From assembly GCF_000192795.1 (NCBI RefSeq), contig NW_007360618.1, positions 56,195-120,194 on the forward strand: 64,000 bases of DNA, written 5' to 3'. Both the position numbers and the translations under genes were made by a program. The stretch's first letter is position 1. Every line of letters begins with the position of its first letter. Of this stretch, positions 1 to 9,733 are shown in pieces. A model generated the notes under the pieces. The model saw only the letters and a list, made by a program, of their open reading frames with translations. It had not been told where the DNA came from and made no database searches. Origin of the DNA: Vavraia culicis subsp. floridensis. Its lineage: Eukaryota > Microsporidia > Pleistophoridae.

Positions 1-1646
1 TGGTAATGAGCACACCAACCAGGTGCGTGTTGCCGTTTGTTTTGGAGGACTACTGTAAGCTGAACGTAACAAATTATGGGATGGAGGATGTTAACGTGTT
101 GATGAGGAATGTGGTTGTGATGGATGTGGGGATGGTTGGGTGGGTGGATGGAATTGGGATTAGGGTGTTCAGTGCTGGACACGTTTTGGGTGCTGCTATG
201 TTTTATGTGTGGGTGGGAGGAGAGAGCGTGCTGTATACGGGTGATTACACAACGGGTGGCGATGTGCATTTGGACGGGTGCTGTGTTGATACGGAGGACT
301 TTTTGGTGTTTGGGGAGGATTTGAGAAGGAATGGGGAAGATGTGGTGGAGACGGGTGTAAATGATGTGAGAAGGAATGGGGAAGATGTGGTGGAGACGGG
401 TGTAAATGATGTGAGAAGGAATGGGGAAGATGTGGTGGAGACGGGTGTAAATGATGTGAGAAGGAATGGGGAAGATGTGGTGGAGACGGGTGTAAATGAT
501 GTGAGAAGGAATGGGGAAGATGTGGTGGAGAAGGGTGTAAATGATGTGAGAAGGAATGGGGAAGATGTGGTGGAGAAGGGTGTAAATGATGGAAAGAATC
601 TTAAGGGCGGGAATACCGGTACTATCAGGAAAGATGTGAATGACACATGTGGATCAGATTTGGACGAAAATGCCCTTGGCATGGGACAAGCAACGGGAGA
701 TTTCGCTTTTGATGTAAGAACAGCTAAAAAAATGAAAAAGCAGGAAGCAATGGTGCTCAGACGGCTGAAGCGACCGGATGTTATGATCACAGAGTGCACG
801 TACGGCTCGGTAGACAGAGAATGCAGGAAAACGAAAATACGTGAATTGATCACAACGGTGGTGCAATGCATTGAGCGTAACGGCAAGGTGCTTATTCCGG
901 TATTTGCGATAGGACGTGCACAGGAAATGTACACGATGCTCTCTGCATTCTTCAAGAATGCAAATTTGAACGTTCCATTTTTCTATTGCAGTACGATTCT
1001 TGAGCGAGGACTCAAAATATACAAGAGATTCGATGACTATACCAAGAAATCGTTTCATTTTGACTTTGACGGCATTCGAATGTTCAAGAACGAGTATTTG
1101 GTATCGGACAAGCCGTTCATCGTGTTCTCATCACCTGGTATGCTGCACACGGGCAACTCCCTGAAAATATTCAAGGCGCTGTGCGAGGACGCAAGGAACC
1201 TGGTGATTATACCGGGTTACTGCATGAAGAACACGCTTGCCGAGAAGTTGTTGAACGGCATACGCACAATAACACTGGACAGAGAGTACACCATAAGAAT
1301 ACAGGTAAGAAATATTGGGTTTAGTGCACATGCAGATTCTTCAGGTATTCTCCGTTTTATAGCTAAGGTGAGACCGCGCAACGTTGTGCTTGTGCATGGC
1401 GACAAGAACAGGATGGTGAAGTTCAAGCGGATCATTGAGAAGATGTGCGTGGATGAGGATGGATTTGACTTCAGATGCCATGTCTTCATGCCGAGGAATA
1501 AGTGTCTGGTTGACCTGCCCGGTAAGAACGAAATCATCCTGAAAAGCAGGAACGAGATAAAAGATGATGAGATTGCAGTTGATGTTGAGCAGGACGGTAC
1601 TACCTTTGTAGCGAAGAAGATAAAGAAGTACGTTGTGAGAAAATGA
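1..1646 (+). CDS. INTS11/CPSF73-family metallo-beta-lactamase/beta-CASP RNA endonuclease, 5' end cut by window edge
   Basis: This is the C-terminal part of a nuclease that cleaves pre-mRNA or snRNA 3' ends in the nucleus. The frame is open to the left edge, and the ATG at position 6 aligns with an internal Met of the family, so the start and the HxHxDH zinc motif lie outside the window. Visible are GHVLGAAMF, then YTGD (about residues 77-80 from position 6), the beta-CASP segment with KVLIPVFAIGRAQE and SSPGMLHTG, and the C-terminal zinc motifs GFSAHAD and VLVHGD. The wording around LEDY, GGESVLYTGDY and IPGYC resembles INTS11 more than CPSF73. A family-atypical insert of six 15-residue tandem repeats sits between the first metallo-beta-lactamase half and the ITECTYGS strand. 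The family call is firm; INTS11 versus CPSF73 is inference. Confidence 0.9.
   Translation, partial: VMSTPTRCVLPFVLEDYCKLNVTNYGMEDVNVLMRNVVVMDVGMVGWVDGIGIRVFSAGHVLGAAMFYVWVGGESVLYTGDYTTGGDVHLDGCCVDTEDFLVFGEDLRRNGEDVVETGVNDVRRNGEDVVETGVNDVRRNGEDVVETGVNDVRRNGEDVVETGVNDVRRNGEDVVEKGVNDVRRNGEDVVEKGVNDGKNLKGGNTGTIRKDVNDTCGSDLDENALGMGQATGDFAFDVRTAKKMKKQEAMVLRRLKRPDVMITECTYGSVDRECRKTKIRELITTVVQCIERNGKVLIPVFAIGRAQEMYTMLSAFFKNANLNVPFFYCSTILERGLKIYKRFDDYTKKSFHFDFDGIRMFKNEYLVSDKPFIVFSSPGMLHTGNSLKIFKALCEDARNLVIIPGYCMKNTLAEKLLNGIRTITLDREYTIRIQVRNIGFSAHADSSGILRFIAKVRPRNVVLVHGDKNRMVKFKRIIEKMCVDEDGFDFRCHVFMPRNKCLVDLPGKNEIILKSRNEIKDDEIAVDVEQDGTTFVAKKIKKYVVRK
321..590 (+). repeat. 45-bp minisatellite, six copies, inside the INTS11-like gene
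   Basis: Six head-to-tail 45-bp units with starts at 321, 366, 411, 456, 501 and 546. They are in frame and each encodes a 15-residue unit (RRNGEDVVETGVNDV type). The first unit differs at its first base. Units 5 and 6 carry AAG where units 1-4 carry ACG, giving a Lys variant. The near-perfect identity suggests recent expansion by slippage or unequal exchange. Confidence 0.97.
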
Positions 1647-2746
1647 ATGTCACTGTTGTGCTACTGATGCTTCCCAGATGCACTCAAATGTTCCAACACA
1701 AATTCGTAAACACGTGTACCAGGCTAAAAAACATTTGGAACGGTATGTAACATTACACAGGCACCACTCTCATTAAATAGCTTGCTTTCATCAAATTTTG
1801 ATCTGCACAACTCCCTAAATAAACGAAAAAAGATCGGTGACACGAGCAAACTGAGAACATCGTAATTTACAGGTTGATTGATTCCCAGTTGGTGCTATGA
1901 TCGTGCGAATGAAATGTTTGATTTATTAAGACCGTGGTACATCCTGCACCTCGCCATTCTTGAGTAAGTTCGAGGATGTGCTGCTCTAACAGCAAGTGCA
2001 ACGGTTCGTTTCGTTTTTAACAACACTTCTATTTAACTTCGCTTCGCACACATTTTTTTCCTCTGTGTTCCCTAGGGACCACGGCCATATCATCTCATTT
2101 CATACGACCATGTGCTAAGACTGTAGAACAAGCTGTGCGCTCTCCCGGGAGAATGCCGGTACGGTATTTACCATAAATTCTTTGGCAGGTCCGTTCCAAA
2201 TGGATATAGGACTTAGCATCTATGATTTACATTGCTCTTAACATCTGCCATTATACGAGCCAGCGCTCTCAATCTTGAGATACCAACTTCGTCCTGCCTA
2301 CACATCGAGAGGCCGTACAATTTTCATCGAATTTGCCTCAACCAAACACCATGTACATAACGTTCACTGGACCAATGCGGATTGTGTTAATCTGTCACAG
2401 CCATTCGTTTTTGCGCATTGTGGTTTATTTCTATTCTCCACCAGGCATGTATTGATCAAAGTTCTCTTACAGGCATTAAACTCGAGACAGAGCATGTCAT
2501 TCTGCATGCTCAATCATTTATAATTACCGTCGAGTACTTTCTGTTGCTTAAGTGTATTACATAATCTGCTGTGACATCTCTACGAGAGAGGACTCAAACG
2601 CGTTGATAATCCACTTATTGATATTAGCATTACATTTTACCTTTTTATAAACGTACCTTCATCATGAAAGGCCCAAATATTCGTGGTATGTGTTTGGTTT
2701 TCCTTTTCCTGCACCCCTTTATCCGTGGTTTCTTTTTCACACCCTA
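1647..2746. other. intergenic, no gene recognised
   Basis: No ORF with an ATG and start motif, and no tRNA-like sequence, was seen. One imperfect inverted repeat (ACATCCT at about 1938 with AGGATGT at about 1972) could fold in a transcript, but nothing supports an RNA gene. The TTG-initiated frame near 2275-2523 is judged noise. Confidence 0.5.
2742..2744 (+). promoter_or_regulatory. CCC start-proximal motif
   Basis: CCC two bases before the ATG at 2747. It decides the start of the membrane-protein gene over a GTG codon at 2690. Confidence 0.6.
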
Positions 2747-3310
2747 ATGATTGGTATAAAACTCAAATGGCTTATTCTGTGCTTTTGTATTCTTTTCTTC
2801 ATTATCATCCTGCCTTTGGTCCTTCTTACACTCTACTTCAAGTCAAAACACATAGATAATGCATTTGTAGATGCGATCAAAAAAGCCCCGGCCACTGAAC
2901 CAGTGTTAAATCACATTCTTGTCAAGGACTCGAAGTTGTACATCCTAGAGACGGTAGAAGCAGGTAAAATGGATGAAATAGATTTAGGCGATGTTTCAGA
3001 GGATTGCATACTGGATTATGATCATTTAAAGCTTGAGAAAGCGCGTGAAAGCTTCTTGACCAGCATTCTTGGCGAGTTTGGATTGAAAATTTTCTACAGA
3101 AAAAGCTTGGTGATCAAATTCATACGGCTGGTGAATTACATGCGCTTTGCCAAGTTTGAGAAGAATGGTGCCGTGTTGATATCAGTGAAAGATAATAAGC
3201 TGGAAGTGACAGCAAAAGCGGATGATAAGAGCGAAAAACACGAAATACAGTTCAGAAAATCGGATGAGCCACTGTTAATATGTAAGTATATTACGAGTGT
3301 TTTTAAATAA
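2747..3310 (+). CDS. hypothetical single-pass membrane protein (187 aa)
   Basis: I do not recognise this gene. The start is the ATG at 2747, which follows CCC by two bases; a longer frame would need a GTG codon at 2690. The N-terminus is a strong transmembrane segment (about residues 8-30, rich in Leu, Ile and Phe, followed by Lys), so it is probably a signal anchor. The remaining 150 residues are soluble, mixed alpha/beta and Lys/Asp/Glu rich, without Cys clusters or an obvious catalytic motif. An AATAAA overlaps the stop codon (3306-3311). It lies between the INTS11-like gene and the RFC subunit, all on the plus strand but separated by wide spacers, so no operon is implied. The function is unknown. 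Confidence 0.7.
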   Translation: MIGIKLKWLILCFCILFFIIILPLVLLTLYFKSKHIDNAFVDAIKKAPATEPVLNHILVKDSKLYILETVEAGKMDEIDLGDVSEDCILDYDHLKLEKARESFLTSILGEFGLKIFYRKSLVIKFIRLVNYMRFAKFEKNGAVLISVKDNKLEVTAKADDKSEKHEIQFRKSDEPLLICKYITSVFK

Positions 3311-3797
3311 AAATCTTGTTTAATACCTGCTGAGTACAAGGCTTACGTTTTCGTGTGCTAAAACGATTAGTGGTAGTGTTCCATGTATGATCTGTGTTTT
3401 ATTATGTCAACTACTCCACGAATGAGAACTCCCTTACCAGGTAGGTAATTGCGCCATACCGCAATTATTACCATACTATGATAATCGATATTTGATCGAT
3501 AGATGCCGTAATTCGTGGTGTGTAGCAGCTCAAAATCGGTGCTAATTGATGATTTTGATCTATTACAACGGTGATTCACACGGGTGATGGCAATATACCT
3601 TAGTACGAGCAAGGTTTTTGAACCTCTTGTGACGGGAAAAATAAAAAATAACGACCAGGTACAGGTGTAGTGCATTGTTTGACATTTATTAGTAAATACG
3701 GATGAAAAACCTTGAACAATATCGCGGTGCCTGCAATCCTTTGCTCTCGGTTGTGGGCATCGTACGAAAATATTTGCGAATTTTTTACCCTCAAGCG
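3311..3797. other. intergenic, no gene recognised
   Basis: Nothing supported as a gene. A minus-strand frame crosses this area and runs into the RFC gene, but it is an antisense shadow. The CCC motif of the RFC gene is at 3788-3790. Confidence 0.5.
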
Positions 3798-4622
3798 ATG
3801 ACGACCCTATGGACCGAAAAGTACCGCCCAAAATTTCCAATTGCCCAAGGCCATCCCCATCTTCTTCTTCACGGTCCGCCATCAACCGGAAAGACAACCT
3901 ATGCACACCAGATTGCCCAGCCACCTGTTCTTGAACTGAATGCAAGCAATGATCGCGGCATACAGGCCATCCGATCGCTAAAAAACGTAAATAACCACAC
4001 GATTATTCTTGATGAGTGTGATCAGCTGACTGTTGATGCACAGCAGTGTTTAAGACGCATAATAGAGACCAGCAGCAACAAATTCATTTTTATCGCGAAT
4101 TATCTCTGTAAGATAATTCTGCCTCTGAAGAGCCGTCTTTATAAAATCAAGTTTGAGAACAGGGGCATGCTGGTAAGGTTGAAGGATATTGCACAGTTAG
4201 AAAAACTGGATGTAAATGTTGAACGAATTTACAAGGGGTGTGGCATGGATGTGCGCAAGTCGCTGAATATCATGCAAGCCCTAGCTGCGATTTTAAAAAA
4301 CAACTCGGATGCCGCAGATGAATTAGATAAGGACTCGTTAATTGATGATTTTCTTGGTGTGATACCTGCTAAAACTATCAGTGATTTTGAACTGCTAACT
4401 TTTGGTGGTTTGAAAGGATTTGTTACCGATTTTATGAACTGTTCTTATTCGCTAGTTCAGTTTATCATTCAAATAGTTGATCGAGATCTCCCCATAGAGT
4501 TTTACAAGGTGATTGGTGAAGTGGAAGAGATGTGTATTAGGGGCGGTGATACTGAACTACTCCTTTATTTTCTTTGTTCTTCCTACATAAAAACTAGACA
4601 CTGTTCGCAACATTTGTGCTAA
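3798..4622 (+). CDS. replication factor C small subunit, compact (274 aa)
   Basis: Subunit of the AAA+ clamp loader that opens PCNA at primer ends. From the ATG at 3798 (CCC at 3788-3790) the protein begins with the EKYRPK box, followed by Walker A GPPSTGKT (residues 26-33), VLELNASNDRGI, a Walker B-type DECD (72-75, canonical DEAD) and an arginine-finger box reading SRL (112-114) where the family has SRC. The spacing between the EKYRPK box and Walker A, and between Walker A and ELNAS, is much shorter than in canonical RFC2-5, whose members are about 320-350 aa. The C-terminal collar is weakly recognisable. Which of RFC2-5 it represents is not decidable by eye. An in-frame upstream ATG at 3702 exists but gives a non-family N-terminus. 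Confidence 0.85.
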   Translation: MTTLWTEKYRPKFPIAQGHPHLLLHGPPSTGKTTYAHQIAQPPVLELNASNDRGIQAIRSLKNVNNHTIILDECDQLTVDAQQCLRRIIETSSNKFIFIANYLCKIILPLKSRLYKIKFENRGMLVRLKDIAQLEKLDVNVERIYKGCGMDVRKSLNIMQALAAILKNNSDAADELDKDSLIDDFLGVIPAKTISDFELLTFGGLKGFVTDFMNCSYSLVQFIIQIVDRDLPIEFYKVIGEVEEMCIRGGDTELLLYFLCSSYIKTRHCSQHLC

Positions 4623-5830
4623 ATTGTTACTTAACATGATTGTTTGTTATACCCAGTTATCAATGCTGTGCTCGTCTTCTTGATCTTAACGCGTTTAAAC
4701 ACAGCCTTTATCTCAGTAAATTTCATTCTTCTGTTATTTTATTCATTTCTACCCAATGCCGTGAGCACCTGAAACGTAAGAATTATATTATCACAGCAAC
4801 ACAGATCATGTTGATAAAAATGACGCAAATACTTTTAGTTGGATAAATGGACGTGACACCAATGCAGGTATATGAGTACATACGTACGCGCAACAAAACG
4901 TGAACGCTAACTGAAATGCATTTTGTTTCCCCATTCCTTTAAAGTATTCATCATAAGAATTCCCAATAAATTTATTCGATTATTATGTCTATGAGATAAT
5001 GCCACAGCTTTGATCTTAAGTGTGTTTGATGCGTTATTTAACGTGAAAGAGCGAAATTACTGCGGGCCCTTGCGTGTTTTATTCAGAACAATTTTCATTT
5101 ACTAAAATTAGTTCTTGAGGTGTTGCCGTGATACAACTTTAATGTGCGTAAAATGGGGCTGAGTTGAGGTGGTATGTAAATTTAGTATTTATTTTACTTA
5201 CATTGTTACGTGAGGAGGATTCTTCATTTGATGCTGACATGGGAGCAACGATTTTGATTTTTACGATCTGTTAGAAATACGGGTGGATTGGCCTTTTACC
5301 ATCCTTTGTTCCATAATTGCCAATGTTACCTCCCCGATAATAAAAATACCAAGCTGATTGCAATTAGGAATTGTAAATCTATCAAATTGCAACGTAGCAA
5401 GGACATCTAACTGGGTAGCAAATAAATTTGACGTTTGTTTGTAGAAAAAATATTGAACTCATAGCTGAATAGATGCACTAATGGAGCTTTAGCACCAAAA
5501 TGAGAAAGGAATCGTGGAAACATCCAATAAATGCATATTGTGAGATTAGTAACACAAAAAACGGCTCTCCAAAAATGTATTAGGATGTCTTAGAAGATCT
5601 TTTGGAAAACAGCACGGAACTGATAGCTTAGCAGTTCGTGTGGGTTTCCATACCAGAAACAAATTAAATGTTAATATTTAGTTGAATGGAAAATAGCAAA
5701 TCTATCCGTTGATCTACAAACCTTAAACATTCTAAAATGTGCTCGTAGCGCAGTTAAACGGTAATAGGGAGTATCACCACCATCTATTAATTTATTTTTC
5801 CTTCTCGATATGTTTAGATCATCGTATACA
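4623..5830. other. intergenic, no gene recognised
   Basis: No supported ORF or tRNA. Short frames such as 4640-4846 begin with TTG and lack the start motif. A U5-loop-like string near 5290 was considered and rejected. Confidence 0.5.
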
Positions 5831-6355
5831 TTAAATCACGTGTTTATCCAAGTCTACCTTCAAAACTTCATTTGTCCCAGAAATTTTGTCATTTTTGCCA
5901 GTTGATGTTTCTATCACCTTCTCAACCACATTATTACCATCAGCATGCACTTTCAAAACATTCTTTTCTTCATTATCTGTACCATCCAATGTTTCTATCA
6001 CCTTCTCAACCACATTATTACCATCAGCATGCACTTTCAAAACATTCTTTTCTTCATTATCTGTACCATCCAATATCTCCATCATTCCAACTCTCTTTCT
6101 ATTCATACAATTTTTCTTCCCGCACCCACTTCCCTCCTGACTCTTTCCAGCCCACATCTTTACAACAATGTTATTACCCGTTATGCTCTTCACGGTATAG
6201 TCTACTAACCTGAACCTCCGTGTAAGCACCTTACATACGCACTTTTCATCGTTTGTTGACGTACTTAACTCGTTTTGTGGTTGTGTCATGGAATAACAAG
6301 CGTGTTGGTTTAAATATTCTTTCTGTTTTATATTTGAGTTGATTTGATAGCTCAT
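5831..6355 (-). CDS. hypothetical protein with a duplicated 28-residue segment (174 aa)
   Basis: I do not recognise this protein. The middle has a basic, Cys-containing stretch (CVCKVLTRRFRLVDY and, later, CGKKNC), and the C-terminal half carries two identical 28-residue units rich in Asn, Val, Glu and Lys. The ATG at 6355 has no CCC motif nearby; a second ATG at 6289 is an alternative. It stands alone between two gene-free spacers of more than 1.2 kb. The in-frame duplication of an exact multiple of three argues mildly that the frame is translated. No transmembrane segment is visible. Coding status is uncertain. Confidence 0.45.
   Translation of the reverse strand: MSYQINSNIKQKEYLNQHACYSMTQPQNELSTSTNDEKCVCKVLTRRFRLVDYTVKSITGNNIVVKMWAGKSQEGSGCGKKNCMNRKRVGMMEILDGTDNEEKNVLKVHADGNNVVEKVIETLDGTDNEEKNVLKVHADGNNVVEKVIETSTGKNDKISGTNEVLKVDLDKHVI
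5906..6073 (-). repeat. 84-bp tandem duplication
   Basis: Two adjacent 84-bp copies (5906-5989 and 5990-6073) that look identical base for base. Each is 28 codons in the frame of the minus-strand ORF 5831-6355, so the duplication preserves the frame. Confidence 0.93.
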
Positions 6356-7607
6356 ACTCTGCTATTCTGTTGATTAGATAATGTTTCAGCCAAGTGTTTC
6401 GTGATTTGTTCTGTATTGCACCAAGAGATTCAAAAAAAGTATCTTTAAGTTCAAGTACTAGCCGTGGAATACGGCATTAGTCTTCACCAACACTTCTTGA
6501 ATACAGTACATCCATTTGTACGTACAAGTGCCGTAATATTTTTTGTTAAAGTTTGTTTGTTTATCGTCTCATCATCAACACTGCACCAAATAATAAATTT
6601 ACTACCACTCCGGCCGCGCTACTGCGCACGCACCCCAAGATGAAATAAAAATGCAAGGTAAAGGATTGCGAACATTTGCAGCAAATGGTCCATCCATCCG
6701 TTACTGACTATTCTTAGCGTTTTTATTTCTGAGCTAGATATTCTTTCAGTAAAGGTCATTTGCACTTTCATGCAACAGCAGATATAAACCGGTAGATTGG
6801 TTCATATTGGATAACATTTCCGGTTCAGGCAAATGTAACGTATCACAGGCTACCAAAACAGCGTTTTGTACTCAATATCATTCTATATTGTTAATTTAAA
6901 ACGGTTGTGGTTTTACGTATCATTTGTATTTTAGGCAAGAGAGCATTTACCTATACCGTTTCCACCACTCAGAACATCGCTTAAACCATCAAACAAATCA
7001 TCGCTGCGTTTTGTACCAACATTCTTAGCAATTCTGTTCATTACACCGGCAAGGCAATAAAAAAGTACTTTTTGAACACGTAGCGCTGTCACTTCAAAAA
7101 GTTTAAATTTTTAGAATTACATCGTCTTAAAAACCTGTTTGTTCCGATTTTGCAGTATAAAAAGATGAACAACGTATTTTAGCAGAAGAAATGAATACAA
7201 ACAAAGAAGTGCTGGGTGTGCGGATGAGGTGATAAAAAACGTACTTTTAATGGAAAAGAATTGCAAATATAATTATCTCGTGGCGTACACAGCAAAAAAG
7301 TATAAATTATGGCACGATTAGTGCTAAAACATGTTTTAAATACATCAATAATGTACAATCGTGGTATAAATGAGCTATGATGATTATTTGTACATACCTA
7401 CATTGAATATTTATCGTTTTACTCCTTAGAAACATAGACATGCACATTCTTTACAGCCATGTTGCCCATTTGCGCGCGTGAGCAGCATCTACCGAGTATG
7501 AGTGTGCTGCTCAAGCACACAAACGATAATTTGTTGTACTATGTAAGAAGAATAAGCACGTAACACAATATCAGTTTTGTATGCAGGAACAGCTACCGAG
7601 CACTTCA
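6356..7607. other. intergenic, no gene recognised
   Basis: No frame of length with an ATG and start motif, and no tRNA. A short GC-rich patch near 6608-6640 (CCGGCCGCGC and a CCCC) stands out from the AT-rich surroundings. The ATG after it opens only two codons. Confidence 0.5.
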
Positions 7608-9509
7608 TCAAATTCTTTTGAATGCCTTATAGAGCTCATTCAACCCGGTTACCACACTAAAGCAGCTCAAAACATCATCGTCCTCGTTTACAGCTCGCTT
7701 GATAACCCCGAAAAACATTTCATAGTCTCGCACCGCACACACAAAGCAATCAGCGATTGAGTATTTGTCCGCATCGCTCTTTTCTAAATGTGCGATGTCC
7801 ATGACAATGTTATTTATTACAGGCACTCTCACGCCATCACTCACGTTCTCCACTCCGTATTCCTTCAGACTATCAGATGCCACAAACGTATTATTCTTGA
7901 CCACTACTGTCTTAAATCTTCCTTTTTGCCTGGCCATGTGTTGTAAAAAATAGATCCTGAGCAGCTTTTTGTAATCGCATTGCATCAAAAAGGCGTTTAG
8001 CTGAACGAATATCTTTTCATTATCCAACTTTCCCACATACTTCATGTCTTTGATGAATCGATTCGCCGTGTTCTTCCTGTAATTCTCGGTTTTCACATCA
8101 TTCAGAACGTTTGATCCCAAATTATCACGATGATGCCCATTCATCATTTCCTCGCTGCCAGATTTACCCACACTTTCGTCTTTGCTTGCAGCTTTAAAGC
8201 TCAACTGTTCATCATCAGCATTCTTTTGCCAAGTCTCTTCAACCTGTACCGCTAATATATCCTTATTTTTCATCATCTTGCCATTTCCTATTTGCTCATG
8301 TTTGCTACTCCTGAATTCAAAGCTCGCCAAATTCTCGACCTTCAAACCTTCATAAACTTTTATTTCATTTTTAGCACTGCTCACCTTACACACACCCACC
8401 GATCCGTGTACTAAACCCTCTTCAACCATCCTACACACCTGTTCAAACACTTCATCCTCGCCAACAAAGAGCACGCGCTGTTTCATCGCGTCAACGTTAA
8501 CATCACAGTTCTCCACCCTCATCTCGACGTAGATCAGCGGAAAACTTCGATTGGGGAGGAACGGCTTGTAAAGGCTGTATAGCTTTGATTTTAGGCTCTG
8601 ACTCTTCACAAGACGGTTATTTATAGAAAGCATGAGGATGAGATCCTTTTGGTGATGCACTGGTGACGAGTGAATTACCAAAATGTTGCTATCCGTTTTG
8701 CACGACAGGTTGTTCTCTGTGTTGAAGTATTTGTTAAGGATTGTCGTTTTCAGATTTATCCGTTCGTTATCAAATGCGCTGTCACACCCAGACGCATTAC
8801 ATGATTGGACATGCATCAGCGTAGGTCCTTCGTTTGGCAGTCGGATGCTCTCGTCTGTATGGGAAGATGGACGCCCTAGCAATTCATTTCGAGCATCTCC
8901 TCTCAATGCACCAGGAAATACCAAATCTTTGCCATTCACGTTAAAGTAAAGCTTTTTTGTTTCGTTTATGACCTGGTATCCTACAACAAGTCTAAAAATA
9001 TCGACAACTTCGCTCTTCCTGTTCCTGAAGAAACGTTTTCTCATTGCGTTGCTACCAAACAGATCGTTCACGGTTACCACTGTGCCATCGTTCATTCCCT
9101 CTCTCTTCTTGGAAATTAAGACACCACGCTCATACACAAGCACGTGTCCATACGCACCAATCTTCGTTTTTGTGTGCACCACCACCGTGCTCACATCCGA
9201 TATAGAGGCTAAAGCCTCGCCCCTAAAACCATAGGTGCACACATCCTCAAGAATATCAAATCGGTCCTTGCGCTCATCTCTAAGCTTTGATGTACAGTAC
9301 CGTGCACACAGCAGCTCAAAGTCTTCCTCAGCTATACCTGATCCGTTATCCACAACCACAATGTTCTCGCCGTAAGTAACTCGTATTATGGTTGCACCTG
9401 CATCTATGCTGTTCTCCAACAATTCCTTGACTACCGACAATGGACGTGTGACCACCTCGCCTGCTGATATCCTGTTTATGATGGACGGTGGGAGTTTTCT
9501 TATTGTCAT
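7608..9509 (-). CDS. MLH1: DNA mismatch repair protein MLH1 (MutL homologue, 633 aa)
   Basis: GHKL ATPase that couples mismatch recognition by MutS homologues to strand excision; it normally pairs with a PMS-type partner. The start is the ATG at 9509, preceded directly by CCCC; the frame extends further upstream only through a non-family segment. The N-terminal ATPase motifs are intact: LLENSIDAGAT (about residues 30-40, with the Mg-binding Asn), DNGSG (54-58) and TYGFRGEALASIS. The ARYCTSKL spacing matches MLH1 rather than PMS1. The C-terminal dimerisation region is recognisable, but the terminal FERC of MLH1 is replaced by FKRI, and a long Lys/Asn-rich linker separates the halves. It is shorter than human MLH1 (756 aa). 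It is divergent from the gene at 9734, with 224 bp shared. Confidence 0.93.
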   Translation of the reverse strand: MTIRKLPPSIINRISAGEVVTRPLSVVKELLENSIDAGATIIRVTYGENIVVVDNGSGIAEEDFELLCARYCTSKLRDERKDRFDILEDVCTYGFRGEALASISDVSTVVVHTKTKIGAYGHVLVYERGVLISKKREGMNDGTVVTVNDLFGSNAMRKRFFRNRKSEVVDIFRLVVGYQVINETKKLYFNVNGKDLVFPGALRGDARNELLGRPSSHTDESIRLPNEGPTLMHVQSCNASGCDSAFDNERINLKTTILNKYFNTENNLSCKTDSNILVIHSSPVHHQKDLILMLSINNRLVKSQSLKSKLYSLYKPFLPNRSFPLIYVEMRVENCDVNVDAMKQRVLFVGEDEVFEQVCRMVEEGLVHGSVGVCKVSSAKNEIKVYEGLKVENLASFEFRSSKHEQIGNGKMMKNKDILAVQVEETWQKNADDEQLSFKAASKDESVGKSGSEEMMNGHHRDNLGSNVLNDVKTENYRKNTANRFIKDMKYVGKLDNEKIFVQLNAFLMQCDYKKLLRIYFLQHMARQKGRFKTVVVKNNTFVASDSLKEYGVENVSDGVRVPVINNIVMDIAHLEKSDADKYSIADCFVCAVRDYEMFFGVIKRAVNEDDDVLSCFSVVTGLNELYKAFKRI

Positions 9510-9513
9510 GGGG
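9510..9513 (-). promoter_or_regulatory. CCCC start-proximal motif of MLH1
   Basis: CCCC on the minus strand immediately abuts the MLH1 ATG (9507-9509) and fixes the start. Confidence 0.7.
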
Positions 9514-9733
9514 TTGTGGTTTAATTCCGTATTAGAAATGGGGAATGTGGCAATACGGCATGTCCTTCTTCCTGTAGTGGGCGAGGCTTTTATAATCCAA
9601 GGAATGCCAACACAAAACAATGCTCTGTACAGTGTATTTCAATGGCTGCTCCGTTCTCTGCGCGCACGAAACTGTCTGTTCCAAATTTGGTGTGAAGATC
9701 GGGCCTATAAAAAAAATGTTTCTGAAACCCACC

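Noticed and set aside
245..955. 236-codon minus-strand frame with Ser/Thr/Phe repeats
   Set aside because: Antisense of the 45-bp repeat in the INTS11-like gene; its length is a by-product of the repeat.
5281..5330. GCCTTTTACC in a small stem, like loop I of U5 snRNA
   Set aside because: Only a 4-bp stem, no Sm site downstream and no other U5 features.
5872..6213. Plus-strand frames of 84-113 codons
   Set aside because: Antisense to the 84-bp duplication; Ser/His/Phe-rich shadow frames.
6600..6720. GC-rich patch with CCCC-ATG and an intron-like 3' end (TACTGACTATTCTTAG)
   Set aside because: The ATG opens two codons, and no splice choice produced a sustained frame.
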